Shown piece after piece: positions 11,530 through 23,473 of a stretch of DNA of 64,000 bases; position 1 is the stretch's first letter, and every line of letters starts with the position of its first letter. A model generated the notes under the pieces. It was not told the origin of the DNA. It did not search any database and saw only the letters and a program-made list of their open reading frames with translations. The stretch comes from Allacma fusca. Taxonomy: Eukaryota > Arthropoda > Collembola > Symphypleona > Sminthuridae. The position numbers and the translations under genes were made by a program. The stretch covers positions 33,456,801-33,520,800 of the forward strand of contig OX359247.1 in assembly GCA_947179485.1 (NCBI GenBank), written 5' to 3'.

Positions 11530-11725
11530 GTTATTTTGAATTTGAATAAATTCAAATTTTTTAAAAAAATATTCGAAAATTACTTGAACTGGAATTCAAA
11601 TATAGGAAGTAATATATTGGAATTCGTATCGAAATTCAAATTTTTAAGTATTAAAAAAAATTTAATTCGAAATAGAAATAAGGAAGTATTCGAATCAGAA
11701 TTTAAACCCACATTTTTCGGATATC
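11530..11725. repeat. AATTTGAATT/GAATTC-rich tract
   Basis: About 190 bases of repeated TTCAAAT/ATTTGAA and ATTCGAA words directly after the hAT transposase relic. It resembles the motif-rich subterminal regions of the complete hAT-like elements. The far end is uncertain. Confidence 0.5.
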
Positions 11726-11839
11726 CCGTCCTGGTCTGCACGTATAAGATTCGTGATGATTACTGATCTCATTTAACCACAAACAAAGAGCCCAGTCGAT
11801 TATAAAGAGATCTTCCATCTGACACTGCATCTTAAATCT

Positions 11840-13430
11840 CTAAGGATCTAATATCAGTAGATGTACTGGATGTTTGAAACAAACGGCCTCTTTGGTGCCA
11901 GCAAAGCGTGTGATGTAATATTCCAATTCCAATTTGTATTGAAATTCTTGTTTTTTGAGCAATTTTAAGGATTCATTATATTGAGGGGTTCCAGAAAAAT
12001 TTAAAAAGTTTAAAACAATAATACTGGCTGACAAAAAAAGACGAAAAACAATAGAACTTAAATTGCCATTTCGTATGTGTATCCTAAGCCTTTTACACAT
12101 TCGAACGAAGAGTTTAATTTTGTGAAAATTCGGCACTGTGATTGTTAGCGAACCATCTTGAAACAAATGACAGGTGACAATAACACTCCAATTTTCATAA
12201 GAAATAAGATAATTGGTAGTAATTTTCCTATTGTATGTGTTTGTCTATTGGACACTGGGAATTATTGAAAATTCGTGTCTCCCGTAAGAATTGAAATACA
12301 AATTCACAAAGTTAGCGTAGTTATTATTTCGAGTGCAGACAAATTTGTTCTCACTTGGAAATGGAGAACACGAACCAAATATGTGATACTTTAATGGGAG
12401 GAAAAATTATTCTTGTACTTATTATTGCATTGAAACGACAGGAAACATTATTAAATTTCCGTACTAAACATAAAACAAAAATTATGTGCTTTGAATAGAT
12501 ATGACAATGAGTGAGCTCAAAAACTTCAACAACTGAGTATAACTTCATGCAAGCCACTTAAACCAGACACTTTCATCAATATTGCACTATTTTTTAAACA
12601 AAACTCCATTTATTCAAATATTTACGGGGTTAAATAATACGCATGAAGTTATACGTTTTTGTAAAGGAATTTGTTTTAACAGAACTCAATTTAGTCAATT
12701 CCCTTAACCTTGTTCTCCCTAATCATATTTAAGTAACATGTGAAAACTGTATTTCATATCTTTGGAGCTGAACAACAGGTCTTATGGGTGGAGCGTGCAG
12801 CATAGCCCATCCCACGACATGCTTCCCAGTGAAGGACATCTTGTTCGTAGATATTTATCCCCACCACATATGCCACCCAATTCGACTACTAGAATTTATG
12901 AACAAAGAAAATGTTTACTAAATTATGTTCTGACATGTTACTTGACATTTTATTTCCACTAATTGTAATCCACAGTTTACCTTTTATGAGGATGGCTCCT
13001 ATTATTTTTTCCCTCACTATGCATGTATGCATACTCGTTAGGGTTCCTTCCCACTGGTTGCTCCAACTCTAGCCCGTACGGGGGCACCACACGTGACGTC
13101 CGTCAATCATTACCGGTCATTACCATCAAGTTCAGGTCAATGAAACATTTTAGAAAATATGCCAGAAAACTTGCTACAAGTTTAAAAGAGTTGTGTAGGT
13201 ATATGCTGGGTAATCCATTATTATGGGAAGATGGGCAATGCCCTCCAGTACATGATGTCCCTTATCTCCCCCTGCCCTAGCTCTTATGAGGTACAATAAC
13301 ACAAAAAAAAAGATTCGATCATTTTCAAGCAAATTCTTTCAAAATTTTCCAAAACTCTACCATTGAATTAGATCAAAAATTGATGTTGCAATCCTCAAGA
13401 TCGTGAAACAAAGTTAATATATTTGAGATC
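11840..13430. other. Non-coding part of the duplication
   Basis: Contains only short open frames without recognisable motifs. A part (about 12230-12830) is shared with 33130-33500 and also with 44890-45420, which shows it travels with the ionotropic-receptor-like duplication unit, lying 3' of the receptor gene. Confidence 0.5.
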
Positions 13431-13436
13431 TGTCGT

Positions 13437-14333
13437 TAAGGTTCTCAACGGATCGGATATATCCGAACGGATACGGATCGGATACGGATCGGATACGGAT
13501 ACGGATAGGATAAAACTGAAGATTATCCGATCCGATATTTATCCGAACGGATCGGTTTTGTCATTCCCATCCGAGAAAAATCCCGGATAGGATCGGATAC
13601 TGTCACATAAAATATCCGAACGGATCGGATGGCAACTTTTTGTTTTACGGATAATCCGCCGGATATCCGAGGATATCCGCGGATAAACGAATTTTTGAAA
13701 ACATTGCGACCGCTCTAATATTTACTATCTGCTGCAATTACCGACAGGACATTAGTTCGACAATTTCTTAAAACGTTTGTACTTTTTCTATTTTTTTTGT
13801 ACTTAAAGTATTTATGTTATGGCCCGAAATTCAGTCATATTTTGAATTTCAGCTGCTTATTCTAGTTACCTGTTCTTATAGGCTTCAACTTGTTAAAGGT
13901 TTCCAGTAAGTTAAATTATTTTTCGAGAATATATGATATGCGAAACAGAAAACTCTCAATTCTTAAATTATTTGTAGTAAATGTTTTGTCACGCAAACAA
14001 ATGTATATGCACGGTTTCTTCTGTCATTACAATACGTTATAAGCTAACAGTATATTGTATTTAAAACTAAAAGCCAAACTCGAGGATCAATTTCACCTTC
14101 TACAGTTGATTCGTGTATCCGCAGATAGGATCGGATAGATCCCTTTTCTTATCCGACCGCTTCGGATAGGATAAATACGTTATCCGAAAATTTACGGATA
14201 AGCTTCGGATAAGATAATTTTTAATCCGATGGAAGCGGATCGGATCGGATACGCTTCAGTTTTATCGGTAAAAATTCGGATCGGATAGGATACGGATAGG
14301 ATAATGGAATTATCCTATCCGTTGAGAACCTTA
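13437..14333. mobile_element. hAT-like TIR element, CGGAT-repeat family
   Basis: Termini are TAAGGTTCTCAACGGAT on the left and its complement ending GTTGAGAACCTTA. The 8-bp flanks TCTGTCGT are perfect direct repeats. Both halves are packed with GGATCGGATAC/ATCCGAACGGAT units around an AT-rich core. The paralogous position in the other duplication copy (about 33661-33676) shows a single uninterrupted TCTGTCGT, the empty site. No coding sequence. Confidence 0.93.
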
Positions 14334-14364
14334 TCTGTCGTACATAAAAATATTTCAAAACGCC

Positions 14365-14440
14365 GCGTGTTTTGAATAATAATGTAAGCATATAATGTTT
14401 GTGGGTACCAATAAAATTATCTATCTATCTATCTATAATG
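14365..14440 (+). mobile_element. Short insertion with (ATCT)n tail, possible retroposon 3' end
   Basis: GGGTACCAATAAAATT followed by four ATCT units, ending ATAATG. The paralogous sequence near 33680-33735 lacks the tract. An AATAAA-containing end with a simple-repeat tail is typical of truncated non-LTR retroposons, but only a few dozen bases are present. Confidence 0.45.
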
Positions 14441-14752
14441 TATGTACATGTACCACCTTCATAGAGTAAAAATTGTGGTCACAGGACCTAACAATGTGAA
14501 GCAAGACATAAACAATCAAAAAGATTATCTTTAATATAGCTTTTCAAAACAATAATAATCCATAAACTTTGCTATTATAAGTTACGTGTAATTAGAATCA
14601 CCCAATGCAATAATTCTCCAAGGAGCAACGCATACATGAAGCAAATACTTAAGATACATTTGGAATTCTTATCTACCTCAGTGCATATGTATTTATTCCG
14701 ACATGACTTCAAAAGCTTCAATTTATTGCATATTCGGGACGGAAAACCCTGC

Positions 14753-16714
14753 CTAATGTAAGCATTGCCGATAGTAATGGCATGCGCTTCCACCTTTAGG
14801 GGATTGGACGAGCCGAGCATATGCTTTACAAAGCGTCAATATCTCTAAAACATATACTACAAGTGCTATACAATTACCAAGTAGAAAACAACTCAAAACT
14901 GCCTTAATAAGTAAATTTTCATTTTGGTTGACCTTGTCTATTTGGCTAGCTACTTTTCCTGGGTCTCCATTTAAAGTTTTCTCAAAATTTTCCTCATCCA
15001 CATTGTTCATATCGTTTTGAATCTTGTAGTAAATCTGCATCCACCAATTCATGATACCAGCACTAACGAGACTGTTCATAATGTCATTAAAGCAGTCGCC
15101 ATTAATTGTCATGAAAACCCACCCCCCAGTGTTTTGGAAATATTCGCTTTTTGATAGATAAAATTTTCTGAAATAATGCCCTGATGTGAAGGTAGACATG
15201 ATCTGTTGAACATGTCCTTGAAGTATGGCGGCTCGACGGTCAAAGAAATATTGATGCAGAATTGCATCCATTTGATTCACATGAAATGCAGAAACACTTT
15301 TTATGAGCTCACGGTGCGCTTCCATTATGGAACCATTCACCATGCCCCAGTTAAGCTCAGTAACACACTGTTCATTTTCCTTCACACCTATATGAAATTG
15401 ATAGCCTAACTTCACTAGATCGTGGTATAATAAGCCCCCTCCGTGGACACGAGGTGAAACGATGAAGCTTTTAATCTTCCCTGTGTAAATCGTATTTAGA
15501 AGTATAAAAAATATAATCAAGACAGAAAAAGAAAAATTCGATTTCAACTTTGACCCTCCGACTTGCCCAAAAAGAAGCCCCATTGGAATGAAAAACAATG
15601 CAACGCATGTTTTTAATTTCAATGTAATTTTAAGAAATAGTACTGCAACGCATACAGTTGTTATGTACAAAACCCATGTAAAGTCTCCAAATGGCTCGCG
15701 AAGCGTTTCAAACGAAGAAGGAATTGCTACTGGCTCACTGTACATTATGATTGTTTTTGCGTGAAAATACGGCTTGAAATAAACCACTTTTGCAACTCCC
15801 ATTTTTCGAATCCGGGTGAGTGCAGAATTTGGAAATATTGAACAATAACTGCACATTAGTTGAGATTTTTTAAAATTACCACCCCCAAGGGTGAAGTTTA
15901 GACGCTTTGACATGATTAAAGCGACTTTTTCAAATGGAATATCATGCGTGTCCTTGAATGGTGAATTTTTCAAGGAAATAATGTGATTTTGTTCTATAAA
16001 CTCCAGGCGTCTTGCAGAAAGCAAAGAAGAAGCAGAATCAGTGATGGAGCCAAACTGCAGATATTTTTGAAAACAGTTCGATCTAAGGGCTCTAATTTTG
16101 ACGAGAATATTTTTGTAAGTTGAGTGTTTACTAAACGAAGTAACATCATATTTATGATAACAGAATCGATTTCTTGGGCAAGGACTAGATAAAATCAATA
16201 TTTCAGTTGGAGTCGTTTCTCCAGGTGAAATTTTAGCTACGAAGTAATTCCACGGGCGGAATATTTGTTCTGTATCGATCAACATACGTCCTATTGACAG
16301 TTGAAGGACAAAATCTTTACTGATACCAGAATTTGTCATAAAGTAGTTTTCTAACTACGTTACTGCGTTGTCGCTTTGCAGAATATTTCCAGTTTCGAAA
16401 ATTATAATATGCAAATGACATGGAAGGAACTTTGGAATTCCGCCAACACGACTGGTGACATAAATATTACTACCGATGTCCAGTAATCTAAGAGAAGATT
16501 CTGGCAGTAACGATTGGATTGTTGCAATTTGCACATCTTGACATGGTTTCGATACACAATTCTTTACTAATTTAATTTCACAATCTTTAAATGGTTTGAG
16601 AAATTGGTGGTAAATATTATGAGGATGTTTGTAATTTCCCAGGCCGAAAGCTGTTTGCACAAAAGTAATGCAGATTACGTGCAAAACTGTGGAACAGTAA
16701 ATTCTGGTATTCAT
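14753..16714 (-). pseudogene. Ionotropic-receptor-like gene A with one in-frame TAG
   Basis: Translated from ATG at 16714 on the minus strand, the frame runs 119 codons, meets TAG at 16357-16355, and continues in the same frame for 533 further codons without another stop. Paralogue B has CAG at that position, so one substitution explains the break. Shared family features: an N-terminal signal-like hydrophobic stretch, a cysteine-containing ectodomain, 'MYSEPV', pre-M1 'REPFGDFTWVLYITTVC', a pore-side 'FFIPMGLLFGQ', M2 running into 'YTGKIKSF' (the position of the SYTANLAAF-like motif of glutamate receptors), and a final transmembrane helix with 'ALVVYVLEILTLCK'. The tail after about 14800 is out of frame relative to the tail of the paralogue at 52754. 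It is either a pseudogene or a gene needing stop-codon readthrough. Family assignment is by fold pattern, not by alignment. Confidence 0.75.
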
Positions 16715-17220
16715 GACTCCGCGCTATTTATAAGTATAAGAAAATTTTGTTCTTAGATTTTAAGCAGCTTATTTCTGCAGTTTGCTTATGATGATCCAAT
16801 AAGTTACGCTATAATGACTATAACGATGAAATCCAACTGGAATGTGTCTTATTCGCATCTACTATATACTTTGGGAATCTTTATAGCAATTACAGCAATT
16901 TTTTGTCGTTGTTTATCCTTCAAGAACTGGGAATTGAATTTCAAGGTTTCAAATGTGTATTCACATTCTTTTCTATTATTTCTATTTTGGGTGGGTATCA
17001 TCTTCATTTTCAAAGGGAAGGTAGAATTTCCCTAGACTTTTGGTAATACTGAACTCGTACATCGCATGCAAATTTTGCCACGTGTGCAGTTACATAGTAA
17101 GGAATTATCCCGTTATTGAATTGGAATGATAGAAAACAACATCAATTGACGTATAACGAATAATCATAGTGTTTCGAATAGTTTTATATGACTGAAAAAC
17201 TTAGGTACAATGAAAAAGAT

Positions 17221-17737
17221 TGCACACGTTCTCATAATGAATGAAAGGATGAATGAACGAATGAAGGTTCGTTATTTTTGTACACGTGCTTCTGCTGAAA
17301 TCGATAAAGTAAAATTTGCATTATACTGTATGTACTCCGGTATGCGGTGGTGGGCATAACAAAAACTAAAAAGAACCCCTTATATGAGCAAGTTGGATAA
17401 AAATTGCTTAAACCTGACTGCTGTCAATAAGATTTCCAGTATTACACTGCCCATGCATGTTTTAAAAATAAATGGGGTACACAGCTTATAGCTTAATTAA
17501 ACGCTTGCAGTGTTTGTTTTTGAGGTACTGACGCCGGGCAAAAGTTCACGTATGTCTTCGCCGAGTTCCAATAGTCAAAGCGTTTTTGTTAAATAATTTT
17601 GTGGGATCCATAGAATGGTCATCCCGCCAACAAGTAACCCTCTCCACATGCCCACTCGGTATCGGAATGAAATTTTGTAGAAGCTGTGATACCTGAACCA
17701 ATGTCCTAGCAAGAACAAAAGTTTGGTCCATCTCACC
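17221..17737. other. Intergenic, no gene seen
   Basis: No recognisable coding sequence. A mixed-composition tract precedes the TTCCG element. Confidence 0.4.
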
Positions 17738-18726
17738 TAGAGCTTCCAATGTGTTCAACGTTTTTGTTCCGTAGGAAATTCCGTTCCGTTCCGAAACCTA
17801 CAAATAATATTGTTTCCGGTTCCGTTCCGGCTGTCGGGACATCGGAACATTTGAACTGACACCGTTCGGAACAAAGAAGTAAAGTATTTTTCCGTTACTG
17901 GTTGTGTTCCGTTCCGTATTATGCTAGTTTTTCCGTTCCGAACCCGTTCCGTTCCGAAATATCCCGGAATTTTTCACAACATATACGTGAAATGCGTGTA
18001 CAAATTACTGGCAACATAATATACATGATATACTTTTAATAGATTGGATGCGAGGGAATGCTATTATTTAATTATATAAAATAATATTTATTAATCATTA
18101 GGCCATATAAAAAGAACTACTGTGCAGTATTATATATTAATTATTAATTTTTTTAGCAATAAATATTTGTAGCGTGTGGACCTAACAGTGTTAATTTCCT
18201 GCAAGCTTGCTTCATTGATGCTAATAATTTCGATTTCAGAAGTTTCATTACGAGAAAAATCGCCCATGCCCATGGCCATGTTTATTAAACAAAATTAGTT
18301 ATTCTGTTAATTTTCATGGAAAACGAGACTCACAATACATATCTGTAGCTTCGCGAGCTTCATGAGCATTTGTGTTTTAATCCGTGTTCATCCAATTTCG
18401 TAATTTTGGCAAAAAACTGCTTACAAGCCAGAGCGATAAGAAATGTGTTTCCATTCTAGTTGAACGATGGCGCGACACTTCAGAAATTGTACCGGGATCG
18501 GTTCGGAACGGAACAGAACAATTCCGCTTTCCGATTACATAAATTATATGAGACATTTTTCGTACCGATGCTCTGAACCGTCCCGGTCCCAATATCATCG
18601 GGACAAGTGCTCGTGTTCCGGTTTTGTCCCGATTCAATGACGGAACCAAAAAGAATGTTCCGAAATTGTTCCGTTCCGTTTCCGAACACGGAACTTCGGG
18701 ATTTCGGAAACCCGAAGGAAGCTCTA
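17738..18726. mobile_element. hAT-like TIR element, GTTCCG-repeat family
   Basis: Termini TAGAGCTTCC and GGAAGCTCTA, with perfect 8-bp flanks ATCTCACC. Both ends contain TTCCGTTCCG/CGGAACGG units, and the core around 18000-18450 is AT-rich. The terminal TAGAGCTTC is shared with the GGGAC family, so these two families are related at their tips while their repeat motifs differ. Confidence 0.92.
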
Positions 18727-18739
18727 ATCTCACCCTGGT

Positions 18740-19010
18740 TTGCGCCGGGGGTGGAAAAAGTTCCAAAGTGGGCACGTACCAAATTTTTCCGAGATGGGCA
18801 TGTACTCAGATTGGGCACGTATATGGGTAGGCAATTTTTTTCAAAGTGGGGATGTGCTCCGAGACTGGGTACGTATATGGGTAGGCATTTTTTAAAAGTA
18901 GGCATGTGCTTTCAAAAGTGGGTATCTACTCAGAGATTGGGCATGTATATGGGCAGAGACCTTTGTCCAAATTTGGTAAAACAATTTCCAAAATTGGGCA
19001 TTATTTGATG
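18740..19010. repeat. Minisatellite around GGGCACGTATATGGGTAGGCA
   Basis: At least four imperfect units containing TGGGCA(C/T)GTATATGGG(T/C)AG and TGTGCT/TGTACTC. The unit is about 55-60 bases. Open frames here reflect the unit periodicity. Confidence 0.7.
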
Positions 19011-19189
19011 ATCACTTTGGACATGAACCAGGTTAGCGGGATCGCGAACTTTCCCCCCCCCTCCCGGTTTGCGCGGGAAATCGTGCAGAAGTTTTAAATT
19101 CTATTTTGTGAGCAAAGACTGTCCAACTTAAATTTTCCAATGTTAAATGCCATAAAAAAATATTTTCGAAAGTCAGTGCAATATTAGTT

Positions 19190-19740
19190 GAGTGATACAA
19201 TTATGGCATACATAGAAGTGGTTCTAAGGTTCAAATACTGAACACTATTGTTAACCAATGGTTTCTTGGTCTCAGGTTAACCAATATTGATCACTGCTGT
19301 TTCTTGACCTCAGGTTGATCAATATTTGTCACAGCTGTGAAAATGCAGAGAAGTAAAGCATAATATAGTACGACTGTTAAGCCCTTACAGGATTTAAGTA
19401 AGGCGTTTGGTTGAACATTGTCTTAAAAGTGGCAGATAACTTGAAGAGGCTAATAATTATAATCTGGGGCTTTATGTTATTTTAACTACTATAGGAAGGA
19501 AATAGGCTAGGTTTACACAGGCTGTAATACCTGTCAAAAATAAGTACTAATGCCTACTGAGGACAAATAGAGGTTATGGGACTATTTACGTTCCATTGAG
19601 GTCAAATTGAGTTCGTGGTACTATTTATGACCCACTGAGGTCAAATAGAGGTCATGGAGCTGTTTGTCAAGCACAAAGGTTAAATAGCTGAGGTCATGTA
19701 GCTAGCTAATAAATCATTGAGGTCAGTATTAGGTCCTTTG
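19190..19740. repeat. Imperfect repeats (GAGGTCAAATAGAGGTCATGG)
   Basis: Words such as CTCAGGTTAACCAATATTGATCA repeat near 19250-19330. From about 19555 a unit of ~50 bases containing CACTGAGGTCAAATAGAGGTCATGG(G/A) repeats three to four times with decay. No gene. Confidence 0.55.
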
Positions 19741-20869
19741 ACGATGTTCGACAGCCTTTTTATTTTTTCAGTGAAAAATGGAGACAATTTTCAAAACGTG
19801 AACCTGCACTAAAGTAAACTATTTGTTATAGTTTTGTTTTTACTTTTCGTTGTTTTGGTTTTTTGAAAACGGATTTTGTTTGTTTTGTAGTGTTCAAATA
19901 ACAATAGCTGAACAAAAGAACAAACTAAAAGCGAACAATATTCCAGCACTAGGATCACTCTTGATGAGACTAAAATTCTCTCAACCCCATTATCTTTGTT
20001 TAAGGGTCACGGCCACGATTCTAAACTTCGAGAATTTTGAGACAGTTCCCCGGAAATTCGTGACAAGGTTTTTTGTTCAAATAAACAAAAATCATTAAAT
20101 ATTCTGACTTTGCTTCATATTCGTGCCGCCTGTGACAGAAAAAAATGACCATGGTCAATTACTCAAATTTCGGAACATTCGAAATAGAATTCGCTATAAA
20201 GTGGAGAATACACATTTTTCAGGAGCTACTCTCTTACGTGGGATAGAAGGGGCGGCAATCGTATTATGTATGGTGCTCTGTACAAGTTGAACCCATTTTC
20301 AACAATAATATGTAGCTATATCGATGCGCGTAAATTTTTAACGTTAAATAGGTAACTATCTGTAGTTGTATTGATTGGATTTCAGTTTTTCCGTTCAGGT
20401 CAAACTGTAGAAACAGTTTATTCCATTATTACATTAAAATCTTAACACGCAACTTAAAGTATAAAATCTTGTCAATTGAATGAAGCCATGAAGACAATCA
20501 AAATTTAACTGCCTTTTCTGTTATATCATGCAAGCCGTTCTACATTTTTAATTCCTTCGTTATTACAAATAGCGTCTATTGTACCATAACAATACCAAGT
20601 TGTTTTATTGATACAAAATACAACAGCTATGAGTTGTGCTAATTAACCATAATTTGGAACGTGAAAGGGGATCTACCTTTCACACAGGTACAGGAATTGC
20701 TTTAAAGAACATCATGGTAACCGATTCTAGTTTTCAATAAGACACATCCAAAACACTTTTTGCATTTAGATTCACTATAACTACAAAACGCTTCGAACTG
20801 TATAAAATCACCCAAGGCAATCAGAGTCTAGTTACTTCAACATCCGAAAAGTTCTAAATCGTTCCATCG
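19741..20869. other. Intergenic, no gene seen
   Basis: AT-rich. No coding similarity recognised. Confidence 0.4.
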
Positions 20870-21914
20870 ATGTAATAACAGATCATGACTATATTAACGC
20901 CCTATTTAAACATGTTGTGGAATGTAATGATGGGTAAACTCCCAGTTCGTCACTCCCACTCCCGATCAGTCCCAGAAGGGCTGAGATACACTCAGTCCAC
21001 TCAGTCCTTGCTTATTATAGTGTGAGTCCAACTCAGTCTCAGTCCCAATAAACTCCTTGGTCAAACTCCCACTCAGTCCCCAAGGATACAAAATGGCGCT
21101 AATTTCCATCCTTGGGCCTTAATATATGGCGCCAAAATTGAAAAATTGCTTAATATTGTATGCGCATCAGTCCCGCTCAGTCCATGCACTTGAATTAGTT
21201 CAATCCGTCAGTCCCACTCACTCTCAGTCCCAACGGTTTTCATACATATCAGTCCCACTCTCACTCCACTCCCACTCCACTCCCTGTTTATCCACTCAGT
21301 CCCGAGAGAGACAATCACTTTTCCCTAACATTAGTGGAATGATGGAAATATATTTTTAAAAGAATGCTGGAATCAGTACAGATTTTGTGTTTCAATAGCA
21401 ATACAATAGCAAGTGTCGTCTATCGTGTAGATGAAATTTTCCGCCCTTGGAACCATACTTCGTAACTAAAATTTCACCTAGAGAAACGACCCCTACTGAT
21501 ATAATGATTCTAGCAGGGCCATGCCCGAAAAAGTTTGTTTGTTTGCACAAGTATGGCTTAATTAAAGGAGTTAACAGAGCCACTTACGAAAATCCATCTC
21601 AAAGTTACAACATTCAGATCCAACTACCACCAAAACATTTGGTGCTGGTACTGACACCACTAGATTCACCTCTACTTACAGAAGATAGCTTGGATTTTTT
21701 AGAAACAAATCACATTATTTCCTTGAAAAATTCACTATTCATTAACACAAAGTTTGTTCCATTTGTAAAAGCCAATTCAATATTAGGAAAGCGCTTAAAT
21801 TTCTCTTTTGGTGTAGGCGGCAAAATCAGAACAAAGCGACGTATTTGCAGTTTCTGTTCTGAAAATTCATTTGCTGGACTCAAAATGGCTAACAAGCAAA
21901 CTCTTCCGATGTAA
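20870..21914 (+). pseudogene. Ionotropic-receptor-like pseudogene fragment
   Basis: From about 21362 the + strand matches the ectodomain of the four minus-strand receptors, starting at the residues equivalent to 'NSGISKDFVLQ'. It continues through the equivalent of 'RPWNYFVAKISP', 'LAGPCPKK' and 'NHIISLKNS' to 'KRLNFSFG' and 'CSFCSENSFAGL', then loses frame near 21910, before the pore region. In-frame stops occur near 21400. A few upstream codons (about 20880-20924) appear on the other side of the CTCAGTCCC element, so the element landed inside this relic. It is in opposite orientation to the other family members. Confidence 0.7.
20925..21333. mobile_element. hAT-like TIR element, CTCAGTCCC-repeat family
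   Basis: Short element of about 410 bp starting TAATGATGGGTAAAC and ending CTTTTCCCTAACATTA. The inverted ends are imperfect (TAATG, then GGG and AAA in register). Perfect 8-bp flanks GTGGAATG. The interior repeats ACTCAGTCCCA/CACTCCCACTC words on one strand only, unlike the larger elements, which have the motif in both orientations. Confidence 0.85.
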
Positions 21915-22431
21915 AATTCAGAACCAAAATTAAATTTGGTGGAATTGTACACGCTTGTTTTGTTTTGGAATTTCACTTGAATTTTTGCATGTTAAATTCC
22001 ATAAGTAAAAATCAATTCTCGCAACTCGAGCAAAATTCAAACCATTGTTCAGACATGGCACCATACATAAGTATATGTGTATATATGTAAGTATATAAAC
22101 CTTTAATAATTATATTAGTTACTACAATATCATCCTCATTATGTAAGTTTTACACGAGCAAGAATATTTTGAAGACTGGTATTAATTGTTTGGTTTATTA
22201 TTTTGAAAAATATTCGGCTTGAATTTACTGTCGTATAGTATGTACAATATCAACATGTGTAGTTTAATAAAACTTAAATGAAAAATTGTAAAACCTTCTA
22301 AAATTGACTGAAAATCAAGTACAACATTTCAATTGTTTACAATCTTTATTCAGAATACACAAACATATTTAAGGAATATATATTATATATGTTAAAACAG
22401 GCAAGTTTGCAATAACGCCATATGTTACATA
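21915..22431. other. Intergenic, no gene seen
   Basis: AT-rich spacer between the receptor relic and the CACTA-like transposon. Confidence 0.4.
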
Positions 22432-23473
22432 CATACCCAGCTAGCACAGCGATATTATAAGGATATCTAGGGGATATTTGAAACCGGATACGCGATAATC
22501 GCCACAGTAAAGAAAAATGTTTTAATGACATCGCCCTAACATCTTCCGGATGACGAATTGTCCGGGGATGCGATATCTCCACTTCATCGTCAAATGACAT
22601 TCCGTAGACAACTACGAAGATACCGTGGCGATATTTTCTATTCGGCCTATATATAGATATGCTCATACGCACTAATGTAGTTTTTAAAATTATTAGGATA
22701 GGAATTTACTACACAAAAATATTTACTTTTTTCAAATTGTGAAAATACTATTAGGACTACATTCTAAATTACATGACAATGATAGTACGACGTGATGGAG
22801 TGTGAGTACATACTTGAAACAAGCATCAGTAATTATGTTTGTATTTATTACAATTATACTCTAAATATTCCATTCACTAAATATAGAATTAAAAATGCAG
22901 TGAAAATTTGAACAAATTTTAAACTGTCAAATGACTTAACTAAATTAAACGATTACAATTACATTAGACAAATAGTTATACATTTTCGAATCAATGGGGA
23001 TCTCACTCAGTCCAAAATATTCGCAACAATATTTCCTGTCGATAATTTTTTCAGCGTTTTAGTGTTGTACAGAGCAATATTTTTATATACATACGTACAA
23101 TAAATTCTACATTTATGCATATATAACTGGATAAGTAACTTATACAATTACAAAGATCTATCACTGCGCATTGAGTTACGAAAGTTTCAATGCAGTCTTA
23201 TAATTTCCAATAACGACAATTTTTCGACGCAGGCATTTTGAGGTAAATGTGTATTTATATATATTAACTGTTGTGTAACCAAACTATTTGTGTTTGCGCG
23301 CAAATCATAATAGTACAAAAATAAAAAATATCATTTACTGAAAATATATTACTTTGCGATGTAGTTTATCGAAAGTTTTTGCAAAATAAATAAAGCAGCA
23401 AAATATTTTGCTGTTTCGCAAGACACTCCATTCGAGTTTAACAAAGTTAACTTAACGCGTTCCAATAGTATGC

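Larger units (their letters stand above)
11764..17220. repeat. Segmental duplication, copy 1 (with receptor gene A)
   Basis: Starts near ACCACAAACAAAGAGCCCAGTCGATTA and ends near AATCATAGTGTTTCGAATAG. It is collinear with 30628-39150. Shared landmarks: a tract around 11850-12560 matching 32700-33500, gene A matching gene B, and the upstream region 16730-17200 matching 37680-38100 plus 39053-39120. The copies differ mainly by transposon insertions. The CGGAT element at 13437-14333 is in this copy only. The GGTAC and GGACCT elements and the Helitron are in the other copy only. Confidence 0.8.

Noticed and set aside
12762..13280. Two short open frames (66 and 85 codons) on the + strand
   Set aside because: No motif, poor conservation of frame in the duplicated copy near 33.5 kb, and related non-coding sequence at 45.4 kb.
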